The notes beneath the pieces are model-generated. The model searched no databases and was not told the DNA's origin. It was given only the letters and a program-made list of their open reading frames with translations. This document shows, piece by piece, positions 34,615-42,749 of a stretch of 64,000 nt of DNA. Every line of letters begins with the position of its first letter. Within the stretch, counting starts at the first letter, position 1. Both the position numbers and the translations under genes were made by a program. Origin of the DNA: Acidimicrobiales bacterium (GTDB lineage: Bacteria; Actinomycetota; Acidimicrobiia; Acidimicrobiales; Poriferisodalaceae); NCBI GenBank assembly GCA_041394185.1, contig JAWKIQ010000002.1, forward strand, positions 1,054,001-1,118,000, in the 5' to 3' direction.

Positions 34615-34704
34615 TGGCGGAAGGTGTGGGATTCGAACCCACGGTGACCCGGAGGCCACAACGGCTTTCGAGGCCGCCCCATTCGTCCGCTCTGGCAACC
34701 TTCC
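34615..34704 (-). tRNA. tRNA-Ser (anticodon CGA)
   Basis: A 90-nt class II tRNA on the minus strand. The acceptor is GGAAGGT with ACCTTCC, the anticodon arm is CGGC-CTCGAAA-GCCG with anticodon CGA, and there is a long variable arm. The T-arm is GTGGG-TTCGAAT-CCCAC. The discriminator G and CCA are encoded. Confidence 0.95.
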
Positions 34705-34798
34705 GGGGACGACTCTACAAGAGTCTGAGGCCGCTGCGGAACGACTTCTGCCATCGGATCTGTCGGTCGCCTGGCGCAGCGTGAGCGATCATGTCGCG

Positions 34799-35368
34799 AT
34801 GGATTCGTTCGGCGCAGACCTGCTGGCTGCATTCGCCGTGATGTTCGTCGCCGAACTCGGCGACAAGACGCAGCTGCTGGCGGCCGGGTTCGGCGCAAGG
34901 GTGTCGAGACGCACCATGGTGGCCGGGTTGGCACTGGGGTTCGGAACGGCTGGAGCGTTCGCCGCGCTGGTCGGTGGGCTCTTGGGGGTGGCGTTTCCCG
35001 AGCGCCCGGTGCAGATCGTCGGCGGGGTCGTGTTCTTGGCGGTGGCGGTGGCCATCGTTGCACGCCCAGAAGACGACGATGACGACCAGCCCAAGGCCAT
35101 GAAGGGGCGTTCTGCGGTGATCGCCATAGCTACCGCGATTGCGTTCGCAGAGTTGGGCGACAAGACCCAGATCGCCACCGCCACGCTGGCCGCGCAACGC
35201 CAGCCGGTTGCGGTGTGGCTTGGCGCAACCCTGGGCGAGGTGTGCAGTGCGATGGTGGGCGCACAGGTGGGGCGGGTACTGCTGACACGGGTGTCGCCGC
35301 GGGTCGTTCGGCTGGTCTCTGCGCTGCTGTTCGCCGCGTTCGGCGTAGCGGCACTGATCGGTTTCTGA
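34799..35368 (+). CDS. GDT1/UPF0016 (TMEM165-like) cation transporter
   Basis: This 189-residue membrane protein has six predicted helices in two repeats, each with the family motif ExGDKT: AELGDKTQLLAAGFGARVS near residue 16 and AELGDKTQIATATLAAQ near residue 121. The acidic loop ARPEDDDDDQPKAMKG sits between the repeats. Bacterial homologues export manganese, and eukaryotic ones exchange Ca or Mn for protons. The ATG at 34799 is chosen because it begins directly at the first helix. No yybP-ykoY Mn riboswitch is visible upstream; the 94-bp gap mainly holds the tRNA-Ser promoter. Confidence 0.9.
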   Translation: MDSFGADLLAAFAVMFVAELGDKTQLLAAGFGARVSRRTMVAGLALGFGTAGAFAALVGGLLGVAFPERPVQIVGGVVFLAVAVAIVARPEDDDDDQPKAMKGRSAVIAIATAIAFAELGDKTQIATATLAAQRQPVAVWLGATLGEVCSAMVGAQVGRVLLTRVSPRVVRLVSALLFAAFGVAALIGF

Positions 35369-35374
35369 CCGATC
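35356..35374. terminator. Bidirectional stem-loop between the transporter and tadA
   Basis: GATCGGT (35356-35362) pairs perfectly with ACCGATC (35368-35374) around TTCTG. It spans the transporter stop and lies 5 bp from the tadA stop. It is suited to ending both convergent transcripts. Confidence 0.5.
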
Positions 35375-35378
35375 GGGT

Positions 35379-35837
35379 CTAGCGCTGTTCGCGCGCCGCC
35401 GAGAAGAACGAGGTCAACAGGTCGGCACATTCGTCGGCACGCACGCCGTGAACGACCTCGAACTCGTGATTGAGGCGCGGGTCAGAGCCGATCCCCATCA
35501 GCGACAGCACCGCCCCGGCCTTCATGTCGGCCGCGCCGTAAACGACGCGTGCAATGCGTGAGTTGAGTGCTGCGCCCGCACACATGGCGCACGGTTCCAG
35601 TGTCACGACCAGTGTTGCCTCGGTCAGGCGCCACCCGTCGTCGACTGCGGAGGCCGCGTTGCGCAAGGCGAGGATCTCGGCGTGGGCTGTGGGGTCGCCG
35701 GTCAACTGCCGTTCGTTGTGGCGCCTGGCAACGATCTCGCCTCCAACCAAGACCACCGCGCCAACCGGCACGTCTCCGTGATCGAGCGCGGCGCGGGCCT
35801 CTTCGAGGGCAACCGCCATGGCCTCTTCGTCGTTCAT
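35379..35837 (-). CDS. tadA: tRNA-specific adenosine deaminase
   Basis: This 152-residue enzyme converts A34 of tRNA-Arg(ACG) to inosine so that CGU, CGC and CGA can be read. Zinc-site and catalytic motifs are complete: HAE in TAHAEILALRNA, and PCAMCAGA. The N-terminal VPVGAVVL and the later ARVVYGAADMKAGA match the TadA family. It is convergent with the GDT1-like gene. The Bacillus neighbourhood (tadA before scr-dnaX-recR) is partly preserved further on. Confidence 0.94.
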   Translation of the reverse strand: MNDEEAMAVALEEARAALDHGDVPVGAVVLVGGEIVARRHNERQLTGDPTAHAEILALRNAASAVDDGWRLTEATLVVTLEPCAMCAGAALNSRIARVVYGAADMKAGAVLSLMGIGSDPRLNHEFEVVHGVRADECADLLTSFFSAAREQR

Positions 35838-35921
35838 AACGCGCAGAACACTACGCGGTCCGATTAGGTCGTGAGTACCCCGATCGGATTATCTGGATCA
35901 CACCACCCAAGGGGGTCCGAC

Positions 35922-36797
35922 ATGAGTGTCATCGAAAACCAGTCCACAGGACGGCGCCGCGATTACGGCAGCTTCAACATCTCCACCCTTACCCCGCACA
36001 TAGGCGCCGAAGTCGAAGGTCTCGACCTGTCGCAGCCGTTGTCAGACGACCAGCTGGCCGATCTCAGACGTGCGTTCCTCGACTGGCAGGTCTTGGTGTT
36101 TCGCGACCAGCAACTGGATCGCGAGGCGCACAAGGCGTTTGGCCGCTACTTCGGAACGCTTCATGTGCATCCGCTGAACCATTCTCGCAGCGGCGACCCC
36201 GAGATCCTGGTCGTCAAGACAACGGCCAACTCGGCCTACACAGCAGGCGACGCCTGGCATGCCGACGTCACCTGCGACGAAATCCCTCCGATGGGGTCGG
36301 CGCTGTACATCACCGAACCACCCGAGTGTGGGGGCGGCGACACCTTGTTCGCCGACATGTACCTGGCATACGAGATGCTGTCGCCATCGATGCAGCAGTT
36401 CCTCGAGGGGCTCACCGCCGTGCACGACGGGGGCATTCCCTACGTCGGTGCATACAACACCGAGCCACCTGAGGGCGGCTACCCGCGCAACGAACACCCG
36501 GTCATAGCGGTTCACCCCGAGACCGGCCGCAAGGTCCTCTACGTCAACCCGGCCTTCACATCGCACATCAAGGGCCTGCGTCGCTGGGAGAGCGACGCGA
36601 TCTTGAACAGCCTCTATGACCTGGTCGCGACCAATCCCCGGCTCTACTGCCGAGTCGAGTGGCAGCCCAACACGGTGACCCTGTGGGACAACCGCTGCAC
36701 CCAGCACCATGCGGTGTGGGATTACCACCCCTATTCACGCTATGGCGAGCGGGTGTCGATCGTCGGCGATCACCGCCCGGCCGGCGTCATCGCTTGA
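35922..36797 (+). CDS. TauD/TfdA-family Fe(II)/2-oxoglutarate dioxygenase
   Basis: This 291-residue enzyme has the family facial triad: His and Asp in AWHADVTCDEIPP, and a distal His in CTQHHAVWDYHPYSRYGERV, where Arg binds 2-oxoglutarate. Related enzymes release sulfite from taurine or alkylsulfonates, or cleave phenoxyacids. Conservation of GSALYITEPPECGGGDT fits this alpha-KG group. The ATG at 35922 follows GGGGGT. The stop overlaps the next gene's TTG start. The substrate could be an alkylsulfonate/sulfate or another C-O/C-S compound. Confidence 0.9.
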   Translation: MSVIENQSTGRRRDYGSFNISTLTPHIGAEVEGLDLSQPLSDDQLADLRRAFLDWQVLVFRDQQLDREAHKAFGRYFGTLHVHPLNHSRSGDPEILVVKTTANSAYTAGDAWHADVTCDEIPPMGSALYITEPPECGGGDTLFADMYLAYEMLSPSMQQFLEGLTAVHDGGIPYVGAYNTEPPEGGYPRNEHPVIAVHPETGRKVLYVNPAFTSHIKGLRRWESDAILNSLYDLVATNPRLYCRVEWQPNTVTLWDNRCTQHHAVWDYHPYSRYGERVSIVGDHRPAGVIA

Positions 36798-37264
36798 GCA
36801 TCCGCCTCAGGGCGGTCGAACCCAGCGACCGAGACTTCCTGTGGGACATGCAGTACGAGGCTTTGTACGTTGCTCCCGGAGCCAAGCCCTATCCGCGGTC
36901 GGTGCTGGACGAGCCGGGTATCGCCCACTACATCGTCGACTTCGGTGACCTCGCTGGTGATGTCGGGTTTGTCGCCGAGGTCGCCGGCCAGCGGGTTGGC
37001 GCGGCGTGGGGCCGTCGTCTGCCCGCAGACGATCCGGGCTACGGATGGGTCGATGAACATACTCCCGAGCTGGGGATCGCGGTCGTGGCCGAGCGACGCG
37101 GGGAAGGCATCGGTTCGAAGCTGCTCGCCGCCTTGCTCGAACTGGCGCCTCGGATGAGCCTGTCGGTCGACGATCGAAACCCGGCGACAGCGCTCTACGC
37201 TCGGTTCGGCTTCGAGCCGGTCGCAGCCGATGGGCACTCGGTCACGATGTTGCGTCAGGCTTGA
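36794..37264 (+). CDS. GNAT family N-acetyltransferase
   Basis: A 156-residue GNAT enzyme with ELGIAVVAERRGEGIGSKLLAALL as its acetyl-CoA site, and NPATALYARFGFEPV closing the fold. The start is a TTG overlapping the dioxygenase TGA (TTGA), so translation is coupled. The substrate is unknown. Its last 23 bp overlap the convergent TetR gene. Confidence 0.85.
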   Translation: MSIRLRAVEPSDRDFLWDMQYEALYVAPGAKPYPRSVLDEPGIAHYIVDFGDLAGDVGFVAEVAGQRVGAAWGRRLPADDPGYGWVDEHTPELGIAVVAERRGEGIGSKLLAALLELAPRMSLSVDDRNPATALYARFGFEPVAADGHSVTMLRQA

Positions 37265-37850
37265 GGATCGCCAACAGGGCCCGCTTCAGAGCGCTCATGG
37301 TCTCGTCGTTGGCGTCGGTTCGCAGCAGCAGCGGGTTGTTCAGGCCCTGAGCAGACACGAGCAGCGCTGCGGCGAGTTGGTCTGGCTCGCCCGCCCTGAC
37401 CACCGACGCGCGTTGGCCGAGCTCGAGTTGTTTGGTCAGGTGAAGGTGATGAGCTGACTGGTGGCTGCGGTAGACATCGCGAATGGTCGTGTTCTGCGAG
37501 AGTCGGGCCAGCGCAACGCGCAAGACCGGTGCTTCGACTCCGAATGCGACCACGAGTTGTTCGACCAAGAGGTCGATCATGTCGGCGAGGCCCATTTCGA
37601 GAATCGTCTCGATGTTGACGATGCTCCGGCTCACCTCGGTGACGTTGGTGAGGCTGATGTCGAGGGCCGCTGCCAGGGCGTCGTCGTGCGAGCCGAAGTG
37701 GCTGTAGAAGGTGGCCTGCGAGAGCCCCGCCGCTTCGGTCACGGCGGCGACATCCAGGGTTCCGGACCGAGCGATCTCGAAGTGAATCGCGGCCTTGAGA
37801 TCGGCCTTTGTCCGTTGGGCCCGTGTGCTGGGTCGATCGCTAGGCGCCAT
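37242..37850 (-). CDS. TetR-family transcriptional regulator
   Basis: This 202-residue protein has a TetR helix-turn-helix near residues 10-60 (ARSGTLDVAAVTEAAGLSQATFYSHFGSHDDAL) and a helical ligand domain. It diverges from the acyl-CoA dehydrogenase-like gene across 85 bp that hold a strong palindrome (37906-37930), its likely operator. Its ATG follows a TAGACT box by 7 nt on the minus strand, so its own mRNA may be leaderless. The ligand may be an acyl-CoA, as for KstR-type regulators, but that is inference. Confidence 0.9.
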   Translation of the reverse strand: MAPSDRPSTRAQRTKADLKAAIHFEIARSGTLDVAAVTEAAGLSQATFYSHFGSHDDALAAALDISLTNVTEVSRSIVNIETILEMGLADMIDLLVEQLVVAFGVEAPVLRVALARLSQNTTIRDVYRSHQSAHHLHLTKQLELGQRASVVRAGEPDQLAAALLVSAQGLNNPLLLRTDANDETMSALKRALLAILKPDATS

Positions 37851-37900
37851 TCAGCGCAGTCTAGGGTCGCTCTGAAGCTGGAGAGCTTCTCGCGCCTGCC

Positions 37901-37930
37901 TTGAAAAATCTGGAGTAGCACTCTAGATTT
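37901..37930 (+). promoter_or_regulatory. Leaderless promoter overlapped by a TetR-type palindrome
   Basis: TTGAAA (37901-37906) and TAGATT (37924-37929) are spaced by 17 bp, so transcription would start near the A of the ATG at 37936. The palindrome AAATCTGGAGT (37906-37916) and ACTCTAGATTT (37920-37930), ten of eleven bases matching around AGC, covers the spacer and the -10 box. A repressor bound here would block the promoter. The divergent TetR gene is the obvious candidate. Confidence 0.65.
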
Positions 37931-37935
37931 CGTCC

Positions 37936-39090
37936 ATGGGCAACTCGATACTGGAAGAAGCGCGCCGCCTGGGGCCTTGGATTGCCGAGCGCGGCAACGA
38001 GATCGAGCAGGCGGGCACCCTGCCTCTCGACATCGTTGATGCGATTCGTCCCAGCCAGGCCTTCCGGATGTACGTGCCACCCTCCTTGGGCGGGCCGGGG
38101 ATATCGGCTTGGGAGGGCCTGCAGGTCATCGAGGAGTACGGCTACCACGACGGCTCGGCCGGTTGGAGCGTCGCCATCTCGTCAACCAGCTCGGTAGCTG
38201 CCTCGTACCTCTCCGACGAGTACGCCCAGGCGATCTTCGGCGACCCGATGTCGATCACCGGCGGATTCGTTGGACCCATGGGGCGCGCCCGTCAGGTCGA
38301 CGGCGGCCTGCGAGTCACCGGGCGCTGGTCGTGGGGGTCTGGCACCAAGCACTGCACCTGGATTGGTGGCGGCTGCATAATCGTCGACCAGGACGGCAAC
38401 CCCACGGTGGGCGACGACGGGCTCATGGCGCCCTACGTGTTGTTCGACATCGAAGACGTGCAGTTCATCGACACCTGGGATGTGTCGGGACTGTCTGGCA
38501 CCGGTTCGCTCGACTATTCGACCGACGAGGCGTTCGTTCCGCAGGGGCGCTGGGTGCAGTTCGGTCGCGACCTACCCAAACGAGAGAACCCGTTCACCAA
38601 CTTCTCCCTGTTCGGAATCCTGGCACTGGGCATCGCCTCGACCGCGGCGGGCATCGGCCGGCGCGCCATCGACGAGCTGGTTGAATTGGCCGGGGCCAAG
38701 AAGCCTCAGGGCAGCTCCAGACCCCTCGCGGATCGGATGACGATCCAACACGATGTGGGCCGCGCCGAAGCCATGATGCGATCGGCCTGGGTATTCGTGG
38801 AAGACACGGTCGAGGCCGCGTGGGCCAACGCTTTGGAGGGCAAACCTGCCGACGCCGAACAGAAGCGTTTGCTGCGCCTGGCCGCCACCCACGCCACCCA
38901 GACAGCGGCCGAGGTCACCCAGATGATGTACCTGGCCGCCGGTGGTGCGGCCGTCTACAAGACCAGCCCGATTCAGCGCTGCTTCCGCGATGTGTTCGTG
39001 GCCACCCAGCACGCCATGATCGCCCCTCGTACCTACGAGGCGCCGGGCCGCATCAAGTTGGGTTTGGACACCGATGTAAGGCAGCTTTGA
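37936..39090 (+). CDS. Acyl-CoA-dehydrogenase-fold flavin monooxygenase/dehydrogenase
   Basis: This 384-residue protein has the acyl-CoA dehydrogenase fold but resembles the two-component flavin hydroxylase branch (HsaA- and HpaB-like). It contains YVPPSLGGPG, GSAGWSVAISSTSS, DGGLRVTGRWSWGSGTKHC and FRDVFVATQHAMIAPRTY. These enzymes use reduced flavin to hydroxylate rings or degrade polycyclic compounds. The usual catalytic Glu of dehydrogenases is not obvious, which supports a monooxygenase role. It is controlled by the adjacent TetR site and followed by a second dehydrogenase 4 bp later. Confidence 0.82.
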   Translation: MGNSILEEARRLGPWIAERGNEIEQAGTLPLDIVDAIRPSQAFRMYVPPSLGGPGISAWEGLQVIEEYGYHDGSAGWSVAISSTSSVAASYLSDEYAQAIFGDPMSITGGFVGPMGRARQVDGGLRVTGRWSWGSGTKHCTWIGGGCIIVDQDGNPTVGDDGLMAPYVLFDIEDVQFIDTWDVSGLSGTGSLDYSTDEAFVPQGRWVQFGRDLPKRENPFTNFSLFGILALGIASTAAGIGRRAIDELVELAGAKKPQGSSRPLADRMTIQHDVGRAEAMMRSAWVFVEDTVEAAWANALEGKPADAEQKRLLRLAATHATQTAAEVTQMMYLAAGGAAVYKTSPIQRCFRDVFVATQHAMIAPRTYEAPGRIKLGLDTDVRQL

Positions 39091-39094
39091 GGCG

Positions 39095-40213
39095 ATGCCC
39101 ATCTCGTTGCCACCACAGGATGATCCCCGCCGACTCGAGGTCCGGGCGTGGGTCGAGGCGCACCCCGATGCATCGGCGCGCGAGCTGGCCGAGGCGGGCT
39201 ACGTCGCGCCGCACTGGCCCAGGCCATGGGGTCTGGGGGCTGACCCCGAGCTTCAGCTGATCATCGACGACGAGTTGGCCAGGGCCCGAATCGAGCGGCC
39301 AGACAACCCCATAGCGATCGGTTGGGCCGGCCCCACCATCGTGGCCGGCGGCACCCAAACCCAGCAACAGCGCTGGTTGCCCTCGATCCTCGACGGGTCC
39401 GACGAGTGGTGCCAGCTGTTCTCCGAACCCGACGCGGGCAGCGACTTGGCGTCGCTTCGAACCCGGGCCGAACGCGACGGCGACGAATACGTGGTGAATG
39501 GCCAGAAGATCTGGTCGACGTGGGCCAACCGATCGCGTTGGGGCATCCTGCTGGCCAGAACCGACCCGGCCGCGCCCAAACACAAGGGCATCTCGTACTT
39601 CGTGGTCGACATGAACACACCGGGCATCGAGGTTCGCAAGATCATCGAGATGACCGGTGGCAACCACTTCAACGAGACTTTCCTGAACGACGTCCGCATA
39701 CCGGTCGCCAACCGCATCGGCGAAGAGAACGATGGCTGGCGCCTGGCCAAGGTGACCCTCGGCAACGAGCGGGTCTCGCTCAGCGAGGGCGGCGTCTTGT
39801 GGGGCATGGGCCCAACTCCGGCCGAATGCCTCGACGAGATCAAGGCTCGTGGTGCCGGTGCCGACCCGGTGATGCGCCAGCGGGCAGCCCGTGCCTATAC
39901 CAACACCTTCATCGTCAACCTGCTGGGCGACAAGATCGTCGAGGCGATACTGGCTGGCCGCGACCCTGGGCCCGAGGCATCCATCCGCAAGACGCTGGCC
40001 GACATTCTCGGACAGGAGCTGACCGGCCTGGTGAAAGACCTGGCCGGTCCACAGGGCATGATCGGCCTCCAGAACGAACAAGCCGAACACCTCGACGTGT
40101 GGCACTGGGGATATCTGTTCAGCCGGGCGTTGACAATCGGTGGCGGCACCACCCAGATCCAGAAGAACATCTTGGGTGAACGACTGCTGGGTTTGCCCCG
40201 CGAGCCCAGCTGA
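39095..40213 (+). CDS. Acyl-CoA dehydrogenase
   Basis: This 372-residue flavoenzyme has the FAD-binding segments FSEPDAGSDLASLRTRAERDG and GGNHFNETFLNDVRIP, and the C-terminal helical domain ending in the family motif GGTTQIQKNILGERLLGLP. Such enzymes introduce the first double bond in acyl-CoA beta-oxidation. The N-terminal helical domain is shortened, and the protein starts PPQDDPRRLEVRAWV. It overlaps no other gene and is 4 bp after the previous one, so it is co-transcribed. Confidence 0.92.
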   Translation: MPISLPPQDDPRRLEVRAWVEAHPDASARELAEAGYVAPHWPRPWGLGADPELQLIIDDELARARIERPDNPIAIGWAGPTIVAGGTQTQQQRWLPSILDGSDEWCQLFSEPDAGSDLASLRTRAERDGDEYVVNGQKIWSTWANRSRWGILLARTDPAAPKHKGISYFVVDMNTPGIEVRKIIEMTGGNHFNETFLNDVRIPVANRIGEENDGWRLAKVTLGNERVSLSEGGVLWGMGPTPAECLDEIKARGAGADPVMRQRAARAYTNTFIVNLLGDKIVEAILAGRDPGPEASIRKTLADILGQELTGLVKDLAGPQGMIGLQNEQAEHLDVWHWGYLFSRALTIGGGTTQIQKNILGERLLGLPREPS

Positions 40214-40227
40214 CCTCAGGGGGGTCA

Positions 40228-41037
40228 ATGAGACAGCGACGCTCGTTCGACGAGTTCCAATACCTGCACTTCGAACGCCTCGACGGCCACGTTCTGAAGG
40301 TCACCATCGACCGGCCCGACAACTGGCTGAACGCGGTCAACGCCACCATGCACGAGGAGATGGCTCAGCTCTTCCCGCTGCTACAGGAAGAGACCGAGGC
40401 TCGGTGCATCCTGCTCACCGGTTCCGGCAAGACGTTCTCGGCCGGCGGCGACTTCGACTGGTTCCCTGCCCTCGAAGATCGCGAGCTGCTCGACGAGGTG
40501 CATCGCGACGGCAAGAACCTCATCTGGGACATGCTCGATGTGCAGATTCCCATCGTCGCGGCGGTCAACGGCCACGCCATGGGGCTGGGCGCATCCATCG
40601 CCCTGCTGTGCGACATCATCTTCGTAGCCGAGTCGGCCACCATCGGTGACCCCCACGTGAAGGTCGGCATCGTGGCCGGCGACGGTGGAACCATCGCCTG
40701 GCCCCTCGCTGTCGGTCCGGCTTTGGCCAAGCAGTATCTGTTCACCGGCGACCCGATCTCGGCGGCCGAGGCCCATCGCATCGGCCTGGTCAACTTCGTC
40801 ACCCCAGACGATGCATGTGTCGATCAGGCGTTGGCGTTCGCTCGCCGCATCGCGGCCGGCGCACCACGAGCCATCCAATACACGAAGATGGCGGTCAACA
40901 AGCTGCTCAAGGACGCGGCCAATGCCTCGTTCGACCTGGCCACCGCGCTCGAGATCGTCACGTTCGGCACCGAAGACCACAAGGAAGCCCTCGCCGCTCT
41001 GAAGGAGCGGCGCGAGCCCGAGTTCAAGAATCGATAG
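40228..41037 (+). CDS. Enoyl-CoA hydratase/isomerase
   Basis: This 269-residue crotonase-fold protein has oxyanion segments TFSAGGDFDWFPAL and GHAMGLGASIALLCDIIF, and a region VKVGIVAGDGGTIAWPLAVG. It would hydrate the product of the acyl-CoA dehydrogenase just upstream. The ATG lies after GGGGGTCA, 14 bp after that gene. It shares no close segment with the crotonase at 28029-28826. Confidence 0.9.
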   Translation: MRQRRSFDEFQYLHFERLDGHVLKVTIDRPDNWLNAVNATMHEEMAQLFPLLQEETEARCILLTGSGKTFSAGGDFDWFPALEDRELLDEVHRDGKNLIWDMLDVQIPIVAAVNGHAMGLGASIALLCDIIFVAESATIGDPHVKVGIVAGDGGTIAWPLAVGPALAKQYLFTGDPISAAEAHRIGLVNFVTPDDACVDQALAFARRIAAGAPRAIQYTKMAVNKLLKDAANASFDLATALEIVTFGTEDHKEALAALKERREPEFKNR

Positions 41038-41047
41038 GCGGATACCC

Positions 41048-41710
41048 ATGGAGCTCTACGAAGCGTTGATGACCACGCGCGCGATGCGTCGTTACAGCGA
41101 CGAGCCGGTAAGCGACGCGACCATCCAGCGCATCTTGCGCGCCGCGGTGCAGGCCCCTAGCGGTGGAAACATCCAGCCCTACCAGTTCCTCGTCGTAACC
41201 GAACAAGACGTCAAAGACCGCATCGCGGCCATCTATCTGAAGGCCCACGAGCGCTACGAGCCCGCCATCCAGAAGTACGTGCCGCCCTTCAAGGACGCCG
41301 ACGCCGAGAAGCGCCATCAGCGCAACTGGAAGGCCACCGACGATCTGGCTCGCAGTCTGGCTTCAGTGCCGGCGATGATCCTGGTGATCGTCCCCAAGAT
41401 CTCGATGGCGATCGAGGACGATGAGGGTGTCATGGACGTCGGTCCCGTGTATGCGTCGGTGTATCCGGCCGTGCAGAACCTGATCCTGGCCGCCCGCAGC
41501 GAGGGTGTCGGAACCGTGCTCACTTCGGTGTTTCGGATCTACGAAGACGAGGTTCGAGAGGTTGTCGGTGTCCCCGACCGCTACGAGATCGTTGCTCTCC
41601 TGCCGCTCGGGGTGCCTACCGGCAAGTGGGGCGTCGCGTCGAGACGCCCGGCCGAGAGCCTCACCAGCTGGAACCGCTTCGGCGAAAAGCGCCCGTCCCT
41701 CGAGGACTGA
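41048..41710 (+). CDS. Nitroreductase-family flavoprotein
   Basis: This 220-residue FMN-binding protein shows TTRAMRRYSDEPVSDATIQRILRAAVQAPSGGNIQPYQFLVV, in short segments, as the canonical start of the family, and AARSEGVGTVLTSVF near the C-terminus. Family members reduce nitro groups, quinones or enoates, and some oxidise steroid or cyclic intermediates. It follows the enoyl-CoA hydratase by 10 bp, so it is the last gene of the dehydrogenase operon. A REP-like hairpin region comes after it. Confidence 0.87.
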   Translation: MELYEALMTTRAMRRYSDEPVSDATIQRILRAAVQAPSGGNIQPYQFLVVTEQDVKDRIAAIYLKAHERYEPAIQKYVPPFKDADAEKRHQRNWKATDDLARSLASVPAMILVIVPKISMAIEDDEGVMDVGPVYASVYPAVQNLILAARSEGVGTVLTSVFRIYEDEVREVVGVPDRYEIVALLPLGVPTGKWGVASRRPAESLTSWNRFGEKRPSLED

Positions 41711-41740
41711 CCCGCCTGCTCGCTCGTTCCCGCGCCTTCC

Positions 41741-41811
41741 GAATCTGGGGTCGGTTTCTGCCCACCGCCGACCCGAATTCGACCCCAGATCCGCCAGGTG
41801 ACCCCAGATTC
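41741..41811. repeat. REP-like element with competing hairpins
   Basis: GAATCTGGGGTC (41741-41752) can pair with GACCCCAGAT (41781-41790) or with GACCCCAGATTC (41800-41811). GGGTCGG (41748-41754) can also pair with CCGACCC (41768-41774). The element lies between the nitroreductase and the DUF664-type gene. It can serve as a terminator; the three overlapping pairings also suggest a mobile palindrome that has been rearranged. Confidence 0.6.
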
Positions 41812-41869
41812 AGGTGTTGACGACACAATTCCCCTGACCATTCGGATGGCCGTGGCCTAGCTTCCGTCC

Positions 41870-42385
41870 ATGGAAAGACCCGATGCCCCACCCATCCCGC
41901 TGGATGCCGACGAGGCGACGATGCTCACGTCGTTCCTCGACTTCTACCGATTCGAGCTGATCGACCGGGCGTTTGGGTTGTCCGATGAACAGTTGCGCGC
42001 GACCCACCCACCGTCGACGTTGAGTCTGGCCCGGCTCATCGGGCACATGGCCCTGGTCGAAGAGACGTGGTTCTGCGTGAGGTTCTGCGGTGACGAACCC
42101 GAGCAACCGTGGGCCGATTTCGATTGGGACGCCGATGCCGACGCCGAGATGACCTGGGCCGAGGGCCAGGGGCGCGACGAGCTGATCGCTCGATTCGATC
42201 TGGCTGTCGAGAGGGCTCGACGGGTCGTTGCTGCGACGGGGTCACTGGATCAGCTCGCGGCTGGTGGCGGCGAACAGCGCCACAGCATGCGCTGGATCCT
42301 GATCCACATGATCGAGGAGTACGCCCGTCACTGCGGCCATGCAGATCTGATCCGCGAGGCGATCGACGGCGACCTGGCCCGCTGA
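41870..42385 (+). CDS. DinB/DUF664-family protein
   Basis: This 171-residue protein has the DinB four-helix fold: STLSLARLIGHMALVEETWF with the first metal histidine, and QRHSMRWILIHMIEEYARHCGHADLIREA with two more. Family members bind metal and may be thiol-dependent S-transferases. The ATG follows a TAGCTT box by 6 nt, so a leaderless mRNA is likely. The function is unknown. Confidence 0.82.
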   Translation: MERPDAPPIPLDADEATMLTSFLDFYRFELIDRAFGLSDEQLRATHPPSTLSLARLIGHMALVEETWFCVRFCGDEPEQPWADFDWDADADAEMTWAEGQGRDELIARFDLAVERARRVVAATGSLDQLAAGGGEQRHSMRWILIHMIEEYARHCGHADLIREAIDGDLAR

Positions 42386-42404
42386 GCGACCCAACACCAA
42401 AGAA

Positions 42405-42426
42405 CCCGAACCGGATCCGGTTCGGG
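42405..42426. terminator. Perfect palindrome between the DinB gene and tRNA-Ser
   Basis: CCCGAACCGG (42405-42414) is followed by AT and its exact reverse complement to 42426, a fully self-complementary sequence. It serves both the plus-strand DinB gene and the minus-strand tRNA, which end on either side. Confidence 0.75.
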
Positions 42427-42452
42427 CCTTGCAGGTGTCTTGCGACGGGTTC

Positions 42453-42542
<90 letters not shown>

Positions 42543-42594
42543 AATTTCGGTAGAGAGTAGCTGATCGGGCCGGGAATCAAACCCAGTTCCGGCG

Positions 42595-42622
42595 TTGTCT
42601 GCGGCCGGGGTGCCTGTACCAT
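42595..42622 (+). promoter_or_regulatory. Candidate promoter for the SRP RNA
   Basis: TTGTCT (42595-42600) and TACCAT (42617-42622) are spaced by 16 bp. Transcription would begin about 19 nt before the mature SRP RNA end. No other candidate is better placed. Confidence 0.35.
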
Positions 42623-42647
42623 TTGCGCCGGACTCGCCTCCTGACGT

Positions 42648-42749
42648 GGCGGCCGGGTCCCGTGCAACGATTGCTCGTGAATCGGGTCAGGGCCGGGAGG
42701 CAGCAGCCCTCAGCGAAACCGATCGTGTGCCGCGGGTAGCCTGGCCGCC
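42648..42749 (+). ncRNA. ffs: Signal recognition particle RNA, small bacterial type
   Basis: The region folds as a 102-nt hairpin closed by GGCGGCC (42648-42654) and GGCCGCC (42743-42749). The diagnostic domain IV segment reads GGTCAGGGCCGGGAGGCAGC, continuing to AGCCCTCAGC (about 42685-42712), and GTGTGCCGCGGGTAGCCTGG follows. These match the conserved Ffh-binding loops of 4.5S-type SRP RNA. With Ffh it targets nascent membrane proteins to the translocon. The gene order SRP RNA, dnaX, ybaB, recR is conserved in many bacteria. Confidence 0.93.

Noticed and set aside
34425..34784. Open frames across tRNA-Ser(CGA)
   Set aside because: They run through the tRNA and its terminator and have no family similarity.
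42563..42640. tRNA-like sequence on the minus strand (T-arm resembling GGGTTTGATTCCC)
   Set aside because: The T-loop lacks the invariant C, no 7-nt anticodon loop with a 5-bp stem can be drawn, and the region is better explained as the SRP RNA promoter.
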